From JABCZH01 sp963803775 (GTDB taxonomy: Bacteria; Acidobacteriota; Terriglobia; Terriglobales; Acidobacteriaceae), in assembly GCA_963803775.1 (NCBI GenBank), contig CAWDNS010000004.1, positions 186,001-250,000 of the forward strand: a stretch of DNA of 64,000 nucleotides, given 5' to 3'. Positions 1 to 8,654 of the stretch are shown piece after piece. Position numbers and translations under genes: made by a program. Below the pieces are notes generated by a model, which worked only from the letters and a program-made list of their open reading frames with translations, made no database searches and was not told where the DNA came from. Every line of letters begins with the position of its first letter. The stretch's first letter is position 1.

Positions 1-530
1 AGTGTGAAACTGTATCCGAGCTTGTAGTCGATCGCCGCCACGTCCCACAACACGCTGCCGGTCTTGGCATCCAGCGCGATCAGATGCGCATCCAGGGTCC
101 CCATGAAGACCTTATTCTCCAGAATGGCGACGCCGCGATTGATATGTCCGCAACACGGCCGTATATCTGCCGGTAGTTGCCGTTGATACAACCAGATCGG
201 CCGACCGCTACGAGCGTCCAGAGCAAATGCCCGGTTATCAGGAGCAGTGCCATAGAGAATGCCATCCACCGCCAGCGGCGTCGTTTCAAACTTCCCTGTC
301 GCTGCCGTTTGATAGACCCACTTCGCCACCAGCGATCTGACGTTTCCCTTGTTGATCTGATCAAGCGCGCTGAAGCGGCGCCCAGCGTAGTCTCCGGAGT
401 ATGTCAGCCAGTTCTGCGGTTCTTTGGCGGAGTTTAATAACCGTGTCGAAGTGACCTGCCCCCACGCGCCGAGCACAAGAAAACTCGCCGCCAGCGAAGC
501 TTGAACCAAGCTCTTCAGGGCTGGTCTCAC
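1..530 (-). CDS. PQQ-dependent (quinoprotein) dehydrogenase, N-terminal part, runs off left edge
   Basis: Translation from a GTG at 528-530 gives an alanine-rich signal peptide followed by the entry of a quinoprotein dehydrogenase propeller (NSAKEPQNWLTYSGDYAGRR, then FSALDQIN). A Cys-Cys pair near residue 125 in RPCCGHINRG matches the vicinal disulfide ring that sits against PQQ in methanol and alcohol dehydrogenases. These periplasmic enzymes oxidise alcohols or sugars and pass electrons to a cytochrome c. The GTG overlaps the TGA of the upstream diheme cytochrome gene (GTGA), so the two are probably co-translated and functionally paired. About 176 codons are visible; the rest lies outside the window. 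The substrate cannot be told from this portion. Confidence 0.85.
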   Translation of the reverse strand, partial: MRPALKSLVQASLAASFLVLGAWGQVTSTRLLNSAKEPQNWLTYSGDYAGRRFSALDQINKGNVRSLVAKWVYQTAATGKFETTPLAVDGILYGTAPDNRAFALDARSGRPIWLYQRQLPADIRPCCGHINRGVAILENKVFMGTLDAHLIALDAKTGSVLWDVAAIDYKLGYSFT

Positions 531-1408
531 TTTCCATCCACACTTTGCAAATAGGCGACGATGTCCTGCAGATCTTTATCGCTCAGTAGGGCCGCGCCAT
601 AAATCGGCATCATGGATGTCCGGCTCTTTTTGATCGATCGCAGCTTGTCTTTTTCGAACAGATGAATCTGCTCGCTCGCATCCATCACCTGCACACTGAA
701 ATTGTCCTCGTTCATGGTGACGCCCTTAATTTCCTGTCCCAGCGCCGTTACCACTGTCACGGTTTCGTATTCCTGAGGAAATTCTTTCGTCGCTTCCAGA
801 AGCCCGGGCGCCAGCCTCCGGCTCGGATACCGCACCGAATCCACAATAGCGTCCGCCGCCCTGGCCATACCCACAGCCGTCAGATCCGGCCCCAACCGCC
901 CGCCCTTCCCTTCCACCATGTGACATCCGGAACAGTTGGCGTCACCATAAAAAAGCTGCTTGCCGTGCGCGGCGTCACCTACCGACTGGGCCGGAGCCTT
1001 TAACTGAACACTCCTTATATAGGTGATCACGTCCCACACTTCTTCTTCCGTCATTCCTACGCCTTGACCCGTCGTCCCGTTGGGAGGCATCGCCGTTCCC
1101 GGCACACCCTGGTTGATGGTCTGAAACATCTCGGCGTCTGAATTTCCGTGGCGTTTCTGTGCGCGCGTCAGATCCGGCCCGCGCCCGCCTCCCCGTGCCC
1201 CCAAACCATGGCAGAACGCGCAATTGATGCGGAAATGAAATTCCCCCCGCTTGGCCGCCTCGGCATTTCCTGCAAACGGATTGTGATCCTGCGCAACCAA
1301 AGCCGTCGCCGCCCCGACCAGGCAAATCAACAAGACGGCGTGAATCAAGACCGGAGCGGGCAAGGAATGTACCTGCAAATCTGCGAGCGTTTTCACGGGC
1401 GAATTCAC
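527..1408 (-). CDS. diheme c-type cytochrome, probable electron acceptor of the adjacent quinoprotein dehydrogenase
   Basis: Two CxxCH haem-binding motifs are present: CAFCH near residue 65 and CSGCH near residue 158. Each sits in a cytochrome c domain, with GTAMPP and a C-terminal MMPIYG as probable axial Met regions. A hydrophobic segment near residues 18-38 is a signal peptide or membrane anchor, so the protein is periplasmic. I chose GTG at 1406-1408 because a GGAAGG Shine-Dalgarno lies seven bases upstream; an in-frame GTG at 1423 is also possible. The stop overlaps the start of the PQQ dehydrogenase, and such pairs form dehydrogenase plus cytochrome modules feeding the respiratory chain. 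The partnership is inferred from this overlap. Confidence 0.88.
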   Translation of the reverse strand: MNSPVKTLADLQVHSLPAPVLIHAVLLICLVGAATALVAQDHNPFAGNAEAAKRGEFHFRINCAFCHGLGARGGGRGPDLTRAQKRHGNSDAEMFQTINQGVPGTAMPPNGTTGQGVGMTEEEVWDVITYIRSVQLKAPAQSVGDAAHGKQLFYGDANCSGCHMVEGKGGRLGPDLTAVGMARAADAIVDSVRYPSRRLAPGLLEATKEFPQEYETVTVVTALGQEIKGVTMNEDNFSVQVMDASEQIHLFEKDKLRSIKKSRTSMMPIYGAALLSDKDLQDIVAYLQSVDGK

Positions 1409-1441
1409 TTTTGTACCTTCCACCGTTAGTATGCGGCCAGT

Positions 1442-3220
1442 TCATCCCTCCCCAAAATCCCGGTACCTTCTGAGTACATCCTGCTGCGAGACCACTCCTT
1501 CCAGTTTGCGGAAGTCGGCGCGGCTCACCACCGGCACCAGCGGGAAGCGATCAACGTACCGCAACGCCGTATCCAGAGAATGGTCCGGGTGCAAGTACGA
1601 AATCTGACGCGTCGTAAAAAACGAATTCAGGCTAAGCTCGCCCTTGCCCTCAGCCGCCATTCGCCTAAGTTCTTCCTTGCTCACGCTGCTCCAGCCCGTA
1701 GGGCTCAGCCGGACCAGCAAAATGTCGGACGATGATTTGTCCGCCTGCGGAAGCACGCTCGCGACCGCCTCATCGCCTTCCAACACCGGATCTTCCATTG
1801 GCCGCATCGCGTCCTCCACTTTCAGGATGCCTTCTTCCCTTTGTTCTTCCATGGAAGGCAAGTCCAAACCATCCTGGCGCGTGAGCACATCAAAAATCGC
1901 AACGGGCTGCAGCCCGCGCGAAATCACATACGCCAGCGTGTTGGCCACGATCACGGGCACAATGATCGAGTAGTTTCCACTGACTTCGAGAACCATGAAT
2001 ACCGACGTCATGGGAGCCCGCAGGAACCCGGCAAACAGAACACCCATTCCCACCAGGGCATAAGTTCCGGGTGACCCAGTGAGGTGCGGCAGAACCACAT
2101 GTTCCGCTCCACCCACCGCCGCCCCCAGCATGGCGCCAATAAACAACGTAGGAGCAAACATGCCTCCCGGTGTTCCACTGATGAACGAAAGCAGGGTTGC
2201 GACGATCTTCAATGCCGCGAGGATGGCGAGCATTTGCCAGGTGAACTGACCGTGCATGGCCTCGTCGATGTACTCATAGCCCGCTCCCATGACCTGCGGC
2301 GCGCCCAGCACAGCGATGAGACCGATCAGCAGACCCGCCAACGCAGGTTGGAAATATTGTGTCCATCGCGGCAGTGCCTTGCAGCGCGGACGCAATGCCT
2401 CGATTCCACTCGAGAAGGCGACCGAGGCCAAACCTCCTGCCACTCCGAGGATGGAATACGCAATGAGTTCCGAAGGCCTTTCCAATTGCACCGCGGGAAT
2501 CCGGAAAAGAGATTCCGAGCCCAGAAACCAACGCATTACCACGACACTCGACACTGCCGAAAGCACTACCGATCCCAGGATCCCCGCTGTCCAACGCCCG
2601 ATAACTTCTTCGATCACAAACAGCACCGCCGAAATCGGCGCATTGAAGGCCGCTGCCAATCCGGCTGCCGCCCCCACCGGAGCAATCAGGCGCATGCGAT
2701 CACGGGACAACTGCATCCACCTGCCCAGCGCCGAAGCCAGGCTGGCGCCAATTTGCAAAGACGGATCCTCGGGGCCAAGCGAGTGTCCCGACCCAATCGC
2801 CAATGCCGCCGTGATGAACTTGCCGATCGCGGTACGCAGCGGGATGTAACCGTTATATATGTACAGTGCTGCCTTGGTTTGATTGACTCCGCTTCCGCGT
2901 GCCCCTGGAAACAAATGAATAACCAGCACGGCAATGACCAGTCCCGCGAGGCTGGGGGCCAGCAACAGACGCATCGTCGAAGGCGTGGCTCCCGATCCCA
3001 CGAAATAGATACGGCACCAGTCAATGGCGAAGCGGAAACAGACGACTGCGAGTCCTGAGAAAACTCCAATAAAGACCGACAGAATCAGAAAGAAGGTCTC
3101 TTCCCGGAAAATGGCTCGCAGCAGAGATCCTGGAGACCGCCCGGGGAGCGAAGCCACCACCTCGGGTTGTCCTACATTAGTTTCTGAGTCCAACTCGCTC
3201 TCCAAGTCAATTCCCTTCAT
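1442..3220 (-). CDS. ClC-family chloride channel or H+/Cl- antiporter with C-terminal CBS region
   Basis: A 592-residue membrane protein with the ClC signatures in order: GSGVNQTK near residue 107 (the GSG loop that binds chloride), GPEDPSLQIG near 150 (holding the gating Glu), VIEEVIGRW (matching the internal proton Glu of antiporters), and GGMFAPTLF near 352 (the GxFxP loop). Residues from about 455 on form a cytoplasmic CBS pair that often senses nucleotides. Both glutamates are retained, which favours a proton-coupled exchanger, but this is inference. The GREGP loop of the E. coli protein reads GPEDP here. The start overlaps the end of the TPR gene by 14 bases, suggesting coupled translation. 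Confidence 0.93.
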   Translation of the reverse strand: MKGIDLESELDSETNVGQPEVVASLPGRSPGSLLRAIFREETFFLILSVFIGVFSGLAVVCFRFAIDWCRIYFVGSGATPSTMRLLLAPSLAGLVIAVLVIHLFPGARGSGVNQTKAALYIYNGYIPLRTAIGKFITAALAIGSGHSLGPEDPSLQIGASLASALGRWMQLSRDRMRLIAPVGAAAGLAAAFNAPISAVLFVIEEVIGRWTAGILGSVVLSAVSSVVVMRWFLGSESLFRIPAVQLERPSELIAYSILGVAGGLASVAFSSGIEALRPRCKALPRWTQYFQPALAGLLIGLIAVLGAPQVMGAGYEYIDEAMHGQFTWQMLAILAALKIVATLLSFISGTPGGMFAPTLFIGAMLGAAVGGAEHVVLPHLTGSPGTYALVGMGVLFAGFLRAPMTSVFMVLEVSGNYSIIVPVIVANTLAYVISRGLQPVAIFDVLTRQDGLDLPSMEEQREEGILKVEDAMRPMEDPVLEGDEAVASVLPQADKSSSDILLVRLSPTGWSSVSKEELRRMAAEGKGELSLNSFFTTRQISYLHPDHSLDTALRYVDRFPLVPVVSRADFRKLEGVVSQQDVLRRYRDFGEG

Positions 3221-4394
3221 GCAGCTTCGCGATTAGCAGCAGGGCCAGATCCGTTCCTGTCGGTGCTCCACAAACCGCGCTTGTTTGCCGTTCGACGCTG
3301 AAAACTAGGTCCATGACTTCTTCTACCAGATCAGGGTTTCGTTGCAGACTTCGCTCGTTGATTTGGCCCGTCATCTTTGCCAATTTCTCGCTCAGACTCA
3401 GCTGCCCGGCTGCTGACGGGCCTGTCCCCGTCGAGTTGCTCACAGCCGGACAGTCCTTAAGCCGCTGCCCCGCAGCCGCAAAGGCTTCAATGACGATCTG
3501 GTTGCGCTGCGCCACCGAAATCTTCCGCTGGAACGGATCCATTTGTAGTACCAGTTCCGTGGTTTTGAGCCGGGCCGCACTCTGTGCATCACTGGGATTG
3601 GCAGATACCGCGCCTGCCAGATATTTCTGGGCCAGTGGATAGCGGCCAAGCTGAAACGCAGCCCATCCCGCTCCCGCCAATACATCCGGATTGCCGCGCT
3701 CTGACTTCAGGCTTAAGTGGTACTCGGCGAGCGCATGTTCATAGTCCTGGGCTCGCAGAAACAGGTCCCCGGCGCGTGCGTGCTCGGAGGGATCGCCATC
3801 CAAATTTGCTGCCAACGCAATCAGCTCTGACTCTGCTTGCGTCCTGGCGTTAATACTGAGAAGGAATTCGATCAGTTCCAGGCGGGCGTCACGGCGTTGT
3901 ATATCCTGATCGCCAGACCAGGTGGCATAGATGGCATTGTGGTAGTAGCGAAGCGCCGGGTCGGTTTGTCCCTTTCGCGCAGCACCGCGCGCCAGTTCCA
4001 GGTTCACCAGCCCATTCTCCGGCTCGCGTTCCCAAAGGTTGATTAAGTAAGCCTCGGCTTCATTAGTGCGCTTCAGACCGATCAAGGCTTGGGCCAAATT
4101 GAGCTGGTAATCGTAATTGTCTCGCGAGTAAAGCAGCGCCGTGCGGAATTCGCCGACGGCGCGGTCAAAGCGTTGGTCCCTCAAGTCTACGGCGCCACGC
4201 ATGAACCAGCGATTCCCGAGAGCTTCTTGCTGCGCATGGTATATCCGCGACAAGCCGCTGACGGCTATGAAGAAAACCACCGCGAGCACAAGGAGCAGCA
4301 CCAGGCTGACCGGCTTTCGCCCCATATAGCGCCCGCGATCTGGCTCATTTTCACTCGCGGCCCGTGTGCCTCCTGGCGATCTTTCCGTAACCAT
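3207..4394 (-). CDS. membrane-anchored TPR protein
   Basis: A short basic cytoplasmic tail is followed by one transmembrane segment (about residues 30-48, VSLVLLLVLAVVFFIAVSG) and then tandem TPR-like helices (for example RFDRAVGEFRTALLYS and DYEHALAEYHLSLKSE). TPR repeats bind protein partners; no catalytic motif is visible. An upstream in-frame ATG at 4499 would add a 35-residue non-hydrophobic leader, so I prefer ATG 4392-4394. The gene overlaps the ClC gene downstream and may be co-transcribed with it. It diverges from the metallo-beta-lactamase-fold gene across about 125 bases that should hold both promoters. Specific function unknown. Confidence 0.8.
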   Translation of the reverse strand: MVTERSPGGTRAASENEPDRGRYMGRKPVSLVLLLVLAVVFFIAVSGLSRIYHAQQEALGNRWFMRGAVDLRDQRFDRAVGEFRTALLYSRDNYDYQLNLAQALIGLKRTNEAEAYLINLWEREPENGLVNLELARGAARKGQTDPALRYYHNAIYATWSGDQDIQRRDARLELIEFLLSINARTQAESELIALAANLDGDPSEHARAGDLFLRAQDYEHALAEYHLSLKSERGNPDVLAGAGWAAFQLGRYPLAQKYLAGAVSANPSDAQSAARLKTTELVLQMDPFQRKISVAQRNQIVIEAFAAAGQRLKDCPAVSNSTGTGPSAAGQLSLSEKLAKMTGQINERSLQRNPDLVEEVMDLVFSVERQTSAVCGAPTGTDLALLLIAKLHEGN

Positions 4395-4519
4395 CTTTAT
4401 TGATGATACTGCGAACCGGAAGCAGAAATCTGCTTGAGTCACCATGTCCCTGTTTTCAAAAGGTGGGAACCAGATGTAGACTCGTCCTCTGGTGAGCATC
4501 CCGCTTCTGGAAGGTTGCT

Positions 4520-5491
4520 ATGAAAAATCCTCCGCGCGTGGCCGCTTTGTTGCTGATTTTTTGTCCGCTCTTCATTCTGTCCCAGAATCCGTCGGCCCAA
4601 CCACCCGCTGCCGTTCCAAACTCAATCCTGAATCTCTACGATGCTTTCGGCTACCAGAAGCGAGGCACGGTTCTCGACTGGGGCTTTTCTGCGTTAATCC
4701 ACTACAACGGCAAAATTATTCTCTTTGATACCGGAAACAACGCCGATGGCTTCGAGCACAACGTCAAGGCTCTGGGCGTGGATCTGACACAGGTTGATCT
4801 GGCCGTGCTGTCGCACCGCCACACGGACCACATCTCGGGCTTCGACTATATGTTGAAAGTTAAGCCTGCGGTGAAGGCGTATTTGCCCGCAGACCCCGCG
4901 TTGGGCGCACCCTCTCACCTTACCTTTTCCAGGGACTCGAAGGAGTCGCTGGCCGGTCTTCCGCCCGAGCAGTTGTATTTCGGCGGACGCGTCAATTCCA
5001 TCGATTACAAACCTGGCGAGCGCTTTCACGGCGCCAACACCGAGTTCGTGCCCGCCAGCCGTGAGATCGCTCCCGGCATCTACCTCATTGTCACTCGCTC
5101 GGTCATGATGGGAGACTTCAGCGCCTACCCTCCCAGCGAACCCGGTCATCCCGACCTCGCCGGCTTCCCCGAAATATCGCTGGCCCTCAAGACGGAGAAG
5201 GGCATTGTGCTGATCACGGGCTGTTCACACAGCAAGGTCGAAGAAATCGTCCGCGCCGCCAAACAGTTTACTGGCGGCAATATCGACCTGGTGGAAGGCG
5301 GATTCCACCTGTTTCCCTACGACGCCACCTACATCACCAATATCGCCCATCTAATGAAAGACGATCTCGGCGTGCACCGGGTCGCTCCCGCACATTGCAC
5401 CGGCAATCTGGCTTTCAAGATTCTCCGCGATCTCTACGGTGAGAACTATGACTATGCTGGCGTGGAATCCGAGGTCTTTTTTTCGCATTGA
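4520..5491 (+). CDS. exported MBL-fold metallohydrolase
   Basis: A signal peptide (MKNPPRVAALLLIFCPLF, cleaved near SAQ) precedes a metallo-beta-lactamase fold. The zinc motif HRHTDH lies near residues 98-103, further ligand regions are ITGCSHSK and APAHCTGN, and the N-terminal strand reads ILFDTGNNADGF. The layout resembles the subfamily often annotated as 7,8-dihydropterin-6-methyl-4-(ribofuranosyl)aminobenzene-5-phosphate synthase, but the signal peptide points to a periplasmic hydrolase with an unknown substrate. The 323-residue length suits a single-domain enzyme. It is followed by the acyltransferase gene on the same strand after about 140 bases. Confidence 0.88.
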   Translation: MKNPPRVAALLLIFCPLFILSQNPSAQPPAAVPNSILNLYDAFGYQKRGTVLDWGFSALIHYNGKIILFDTGNNADGFEHNVKALGVDLTQVDLAVLSHRHTDHISGFDYMLKVKPAVKAYLPADPALGAPSHLTFSRDSKESLAGLPPEQLYFGGRVNSIDYKPGERFHGANTEFVPASREIAPGIYLIVTRSVMMGDFSAYPPSEPGHPDLAGFPEISLALKTEKGIVLITGCSHSKVEEIVRAAKQFTGGNIDLVEGGFHLFPYDATYITNIAHLMKDDLGVHRVAPAHCTGNLAFKILRDLYGENYDYAGVESEVFFSH

Positions 5492-5630
5492 TTCTCGATC
5501 TTCCGGGTGGACCGTCCCGCAATGTATGGTACAGTCTCCATTACGCCACACCCATAGCTTGCTCGACCGCACGGCGCGCGTAATTACTGCGCATGGTTTA
5601 AGTTATGCGAACACGGTTCCCGCACGACAT

Positions 5631-6425
5631 ATGAGCCCCGGTCAAAACCCAACCCAGCGCCTGCGCACTGCTTTCCGCCTGATTGTCTTGATTTCTACCG
5701 CGTTACAGGGCTGTGCCCATTTCCTTACTCTGCGCTTATGGGGCAAACTGTCGACTCTCGACCGTGCCCAGTGGCTGCACTATTGGTGCGCGAAGGCGCT
5801 CCATCGCCTGGGAATCGAGCTTCAGCTCCAGGGTGCATTCCCTTCGCGCGGCCTGCTGGTGGCGAATCATCTCGGCTACCTCGACATTCTGGTTCTCAGC
5901 GCCATGCACCCCTGCGTGTTTGTGTCCAAGCAGGAAGTCCGCTCCTGGCCACTCTTCGGGCTGATGGCGAAGCTCTCAGGGACCGTGTTCGTAGATCGTG
6001 CCCGCAACTCGGCCGCTCATACCGCCAACACGGAGATGTCACAAGCGCTCTCGCAGGGCGCGGTCGTGGTGTTGTTTCCCGAAGGCACCAGTTCCGATGG
6101 CAGCAAGGTGTTGCCATTTCGTCCTGCGCTGTTCGACGCCGCCACCAAGGCCGGCGCCAACGTCGTCTCTGCCCACATGAGCTATGACGTCGCCGACGGC
6201 TCGGCTGCCAGCGATATCTGCTACTGGGGCACGATGTCTTTCTTTCCTCACTTGTTGAGATTGCTTTCTCGGCACCAGATTCGTGCCCAGGTGCGTTTCG
6301 CCGAGGAAACCAGAAAGTTTGCCGACCGCAAACTGGCCGCACGTGTCACCTATGAGACGGTAGCATTGCTGGCTCAGACGCCGGCCCGGTGCGCGACTGC
6401 TACCCACGCCCTGCAGCGCTTATAA
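5631..6425 (+). CDS. PlsC-type 1-acyl-sn-glycerol-3-phosphate acyltransferase family protein
   Basis: The glycerolipid acyltransferase blocks are all visible: NHLGYLD (the HX4D catalytic motif) near residue 79, VFVDRAR as the glycerophosphate-binding block, and LFPEGTSSDG near residue 149. A hydrophobic segment at the N-terminus would hold it at the inner membrane, where such enzymes acylate lysophosphatidate or other lipid acceptors. The open frame extends upstream into the preceding gene, but the sequence before ATG 5631 lacks hydrophobic or family character, so I place the start there; no strong Shine-Dalgarno is seen. The exact acceptor (LPA, ornithine lipid or another) is not determined. 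Confidence 0.88.
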   Translation: MSPGQNPTQRLRTAFRLIVLISTALQGCAHFLTLRLWGKLSTLDRAQWLHYWCAKALHRLGIELQLQGAFPSRGLLVANHLGYLDILVLSAMHPCVFVSKQEVRSWPLFGLMAKLSGTVFVDRARNSAAHTANTEMSQALSQGAVVVLFPEGTSSDGSKVLPFRPALFDAATKAGANVVSAHMSYDVADGSAASDICYWGTMSFFPHLLRLLSRHQIRAQVRFAEETRKFADRKLAARVTYETVALLAQTPARCATATHALQRL

Positions 6426-6453
6426 CCTATCGCTCTGAATGCTCTAACGCGAC

Positions 6454-6882
6454 CTACTCTTCATCCAGATATTCGCCGGGGACGTCATCCTCCGGTACTT
6501 CATGAGTATGGACTTCCCTCTCGTCGAAGTCTCCGGCGTCTTCAACGCCCTTTACTGCATCGGCTTCGAACGCGTTCCCTTGTTCCAGTAACTCGTCCAC
6601 ACTCTCCGAATCCGCGCTCTCCACGTTGGACAATCCCTGCAGATCTCCCGATTCCCCGCCAAAACGAGATTCCGGTCTACTTACTGAGAACTGGGAATCC
6701 GCGCGCCCGCGTCTTTTCGGGGCTGGCTTCTTGGCGACAGCTTTTTTCTTAGCAGCTGCCTTTTTCGGAGCCGGCTTCTTCTTCGCCAATTTTTTGGGAC
6801 CCTTGACCTTCTTCGTCGCCTTCTTAAGTGAAGGTTTCTTCGACTTCGCAGGCCGCTTCTTGGTCTTCTTCTTGTTAGCCAT
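6454..6882 (-). CDS. bipolar histone-H1-like protein: lysine-rich N-half, acidic C-half
   Basis: The first 60 or so residues are almost entirely Lys, Ala and Pro in H1-like KKPAPKKAAAKKK repeats. The remaining 80 are strongly acidic, ending in HEVPEDDVPGEYLDEE. Bacterial proteins with H1-like tails bind DNA non-specifically and compact the nucleoid; here the acidic half could mask or tune that binding. There is no signal peptide or transmembrane segment, so it should be cytoplasmic. The C-half has an ordered-looking pattern (ESVDELLEQGNAFEADAV) and may be a small domain of its own. It lies alone between a convergent acyltransferase gene and the MFS gene. Function is inferred from composition only. 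Confidence 0.75.
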   Translation of the reverse strand: MANKKKTKKRPAKSKKPSLKKATKKVKGPKKLAKKKPAPKKAAAKKKAVAKKPAPKRRGRADSQFSVSRPESRFGGESGDLQGLSNVESADSESVDELLEQGNAFEADAVKGVEDAGDFDEREVHTHEVPEDDVPGEYLDEE

Positions 6883-6933
6883 TTGCGCAGTCTAGCATCG
6901 GCGCGCGCGTGCCGCAATCGGCGCGGACGTCAG

Positions 6934-8553
6934 TTACGTTTCCTCCGCAGTGGCGTAGATCAGGTGATGCACTTTCGGATCCTTGGCGGCATAACTGGAT
7001 ACACGATCTTCCACTTCGCAGTCCGCTTTTGTCTGCCGCTCGTGTTGCCGCAGATGTTCCGCCCAGGAATGCACCAGAAACGTCTCGACGTAACGATCCG
7101 CGGCCTCCATATCACGATAGACGCCCCACCGGTACGCGCCATCGCGAAGTCTTATACGTCCGTATTCATGGATCGCTTCCACGAACTCCGCCGTTTTTCC
7201 ACGGGTGACAACATATTCCACCGTAACCAGCACCGGCCCCTGCCGCAACTCAGACCCAACTTCTTCGACCACCGTCGGCATCCGCCAGTGGTTCCACGGA
7301 CTGAGATCCGCGGTCGAATCAGGAAGCTTAGCGACCAGCGCGAGCACTGCCGTCCCCATTGTCCCAACTCCCGCATAGACCAATGCCGCGCGGACGCCTG
7401 CTCGTTGAGCAACCGCACCCCAGGCCGCGCTACCCAGAGCAAAGCTGCCCTGATAAACCAGTATGAAGACAGCCAGCACCCGGGATCGCACCCAATCCGG
7501 CGCCAGGTTCTGCACCAAAGCGCTAATCAGCGAAATAAATGTGATCCAGGCCCCTCCTCCAATCAGCATGACGGGAGCTAGCGTGCTTATCCGGTGTAAA
7601 CCGCTGATCGCCACAGTCGCTAAACCCAGGATTACGACACCGGTCGACACCACCACCTCTGTCGACCATCGGGCGCGCGCCGGCTGCAGCATCAGAGCAC
7701 CGGCCACGGCGCCAGCCCCAAAACATCCCAGCAGGAGTCCATAGCCAATGGCGCTTTGGTTAACGCTCCGCGCGATCGTGGGCAATAAAGCAAAGATCGC
7801 GCTTGCGAAAAACATCACAATGCCGGTCCGCACCACCACGCCCAGAATTGCCGGTGAGTGGCGGACATAGCGCAGGGCAGCAACCGTCGCTCCGGTAAGG
7901 GTCTCGGGCGGCGCAGTCCGCTTGCGGAGCGGCCTCTTCCATCGCGCCACCACCAGGATCACTCCGAAGAACGACACCAGGTTGGCCACAAATGCCGCTG
8001 CAACACCCGCCGCCGCAATGAGCACGCCCGCGAGCGCCGGCCCCACCGCCCGCGCCAGATTGAATTCGATTCCGTTGAGCGCCGATGCGGCCTCAAGGTC
8101 GTTTTTGGATACCAATTCAGGCAGAATGGCGCGCCAGGTCGGAGTTTCAAACGCATCCCCAGCCGAAATCGCAAACGTCAGTACCAGCAGCAGCCAGGGC
8201 GACATGAATCCAGCAACGGTCAGGATTACCAGAAGTAGCGTCGCGCCTACCATCCACGATTCGGTGAACAGAATCAGCTTGCGGCGATCGACAATATCAC
8301 CGGCGGAACCCGCGGGAAGAGCCAGCAGAAAGTACGGCAGCGACGAAGCCGTTTGCGTCAGTGCGACGTAAATCGGTCCCGCACCGAGAGAGATCATCAA
8401 CCATGCAGCGCCAACGCTCTGCATGAACGTTCCAATGTCGGAGACCACATCTGCCACCAACAGATTGCGAAAGATGGGCACACGCAACGGTCGTAACAAA
8501 CCCAATGCGCCCGGCGCTTTCAAACTCTTGTCAGCAATATCTGTCAACGGCAC
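6934..8553 (-). CDS. MFS exporter of the EntS/MFS_3 type with C-terminal soluble domain
   Basis: The first 400 residues form about twelve hydrophobic helices starting VPIFRNLLVADVVSDIGTFM, the typical entry of the MFS_3 family that includes the enterobactin exporter EntS. After helix 12 comes a roughly 110-residue soluble tail (VTVEYVVTRGKTAEFVEAIH onward) that looks like the small alpha/beta C-terminal domain of the longer family members. Members export siderophores, drugs or unknown metabolites by proton antiport; the cargo here is unknown. GTG at 8551-8553 is the likely start, with an AGGGG stretch just upstream. It precedes, on the same strand, no close gene, and lies downstream of the RND pump genes. 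Confidence 0.85.
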   Translation of the reverse strand: MPLTDIADKSLKAPGALGLLRPLRVPIFRNLLVADVVSDIGTFMQSVGAAWLMISLGAGPIYVALTQTASSLPYFLLALPAGSAGDIVDRRKLILFTESWMVGATLLLVILTVAGFMSPWLLLVLTFAISAGDAFETPTWRAILPELVSKNDLEAASALNGIEFNLARAVGPALAGVLIAAAGVAAAFVANLVSFFGVILVVARWKRPLRKRTAPPETLTGATVAALRYVRHSPAILGVVVRTGIVMFFASAIFALLPTIARSVNQSAIGYGLLLGCFGAGAVAGALMLQPARARWSTEVVVSTGVVILGLATVAISGLHRISTLAPVMLIGGGAWITFISLISALVQNLAPDWVRSRVLAVFILVYQGSFALGSAAWGAVAQRAGVRAALVYAGVGTMGTAVLALVAKLPDSTADLSPWNHWRMPTVVEEVGSELRQGPVLVTVEYVVTRGKTAEFVEAIHEYGRIRLRDGAYRWGVYRDMEAADRYVETFLVHSWAEHLRQHERQTKADCEVEDRVSSYAAKDPKVHHLIYATAEET

Positions 8554-8654
8554 GCGTCCCCTGCCTTACCGTAATCGTTTGGGAGATCGAAAGAGACTAT
8601 TCTAGCGCCCTTGCTGGCGCCCAGTACCGTGCTTTCAGATCAGCTTAGCGGAAC

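Noticed and set aside
2084..3058. Long plus-strand open frame rich in Arg, His and Gln
   Set aside because: It is the shadow of the well-supported ClC gene on the other strand and has no family-like sequence.
5439..5630. Upstream extension of the PlsC frame overlapping the metallo-hydrolase gene
   Set aside because: The extension lacks hydrophobic or acyltransferase character, and the family begins at or after ATG 5631.
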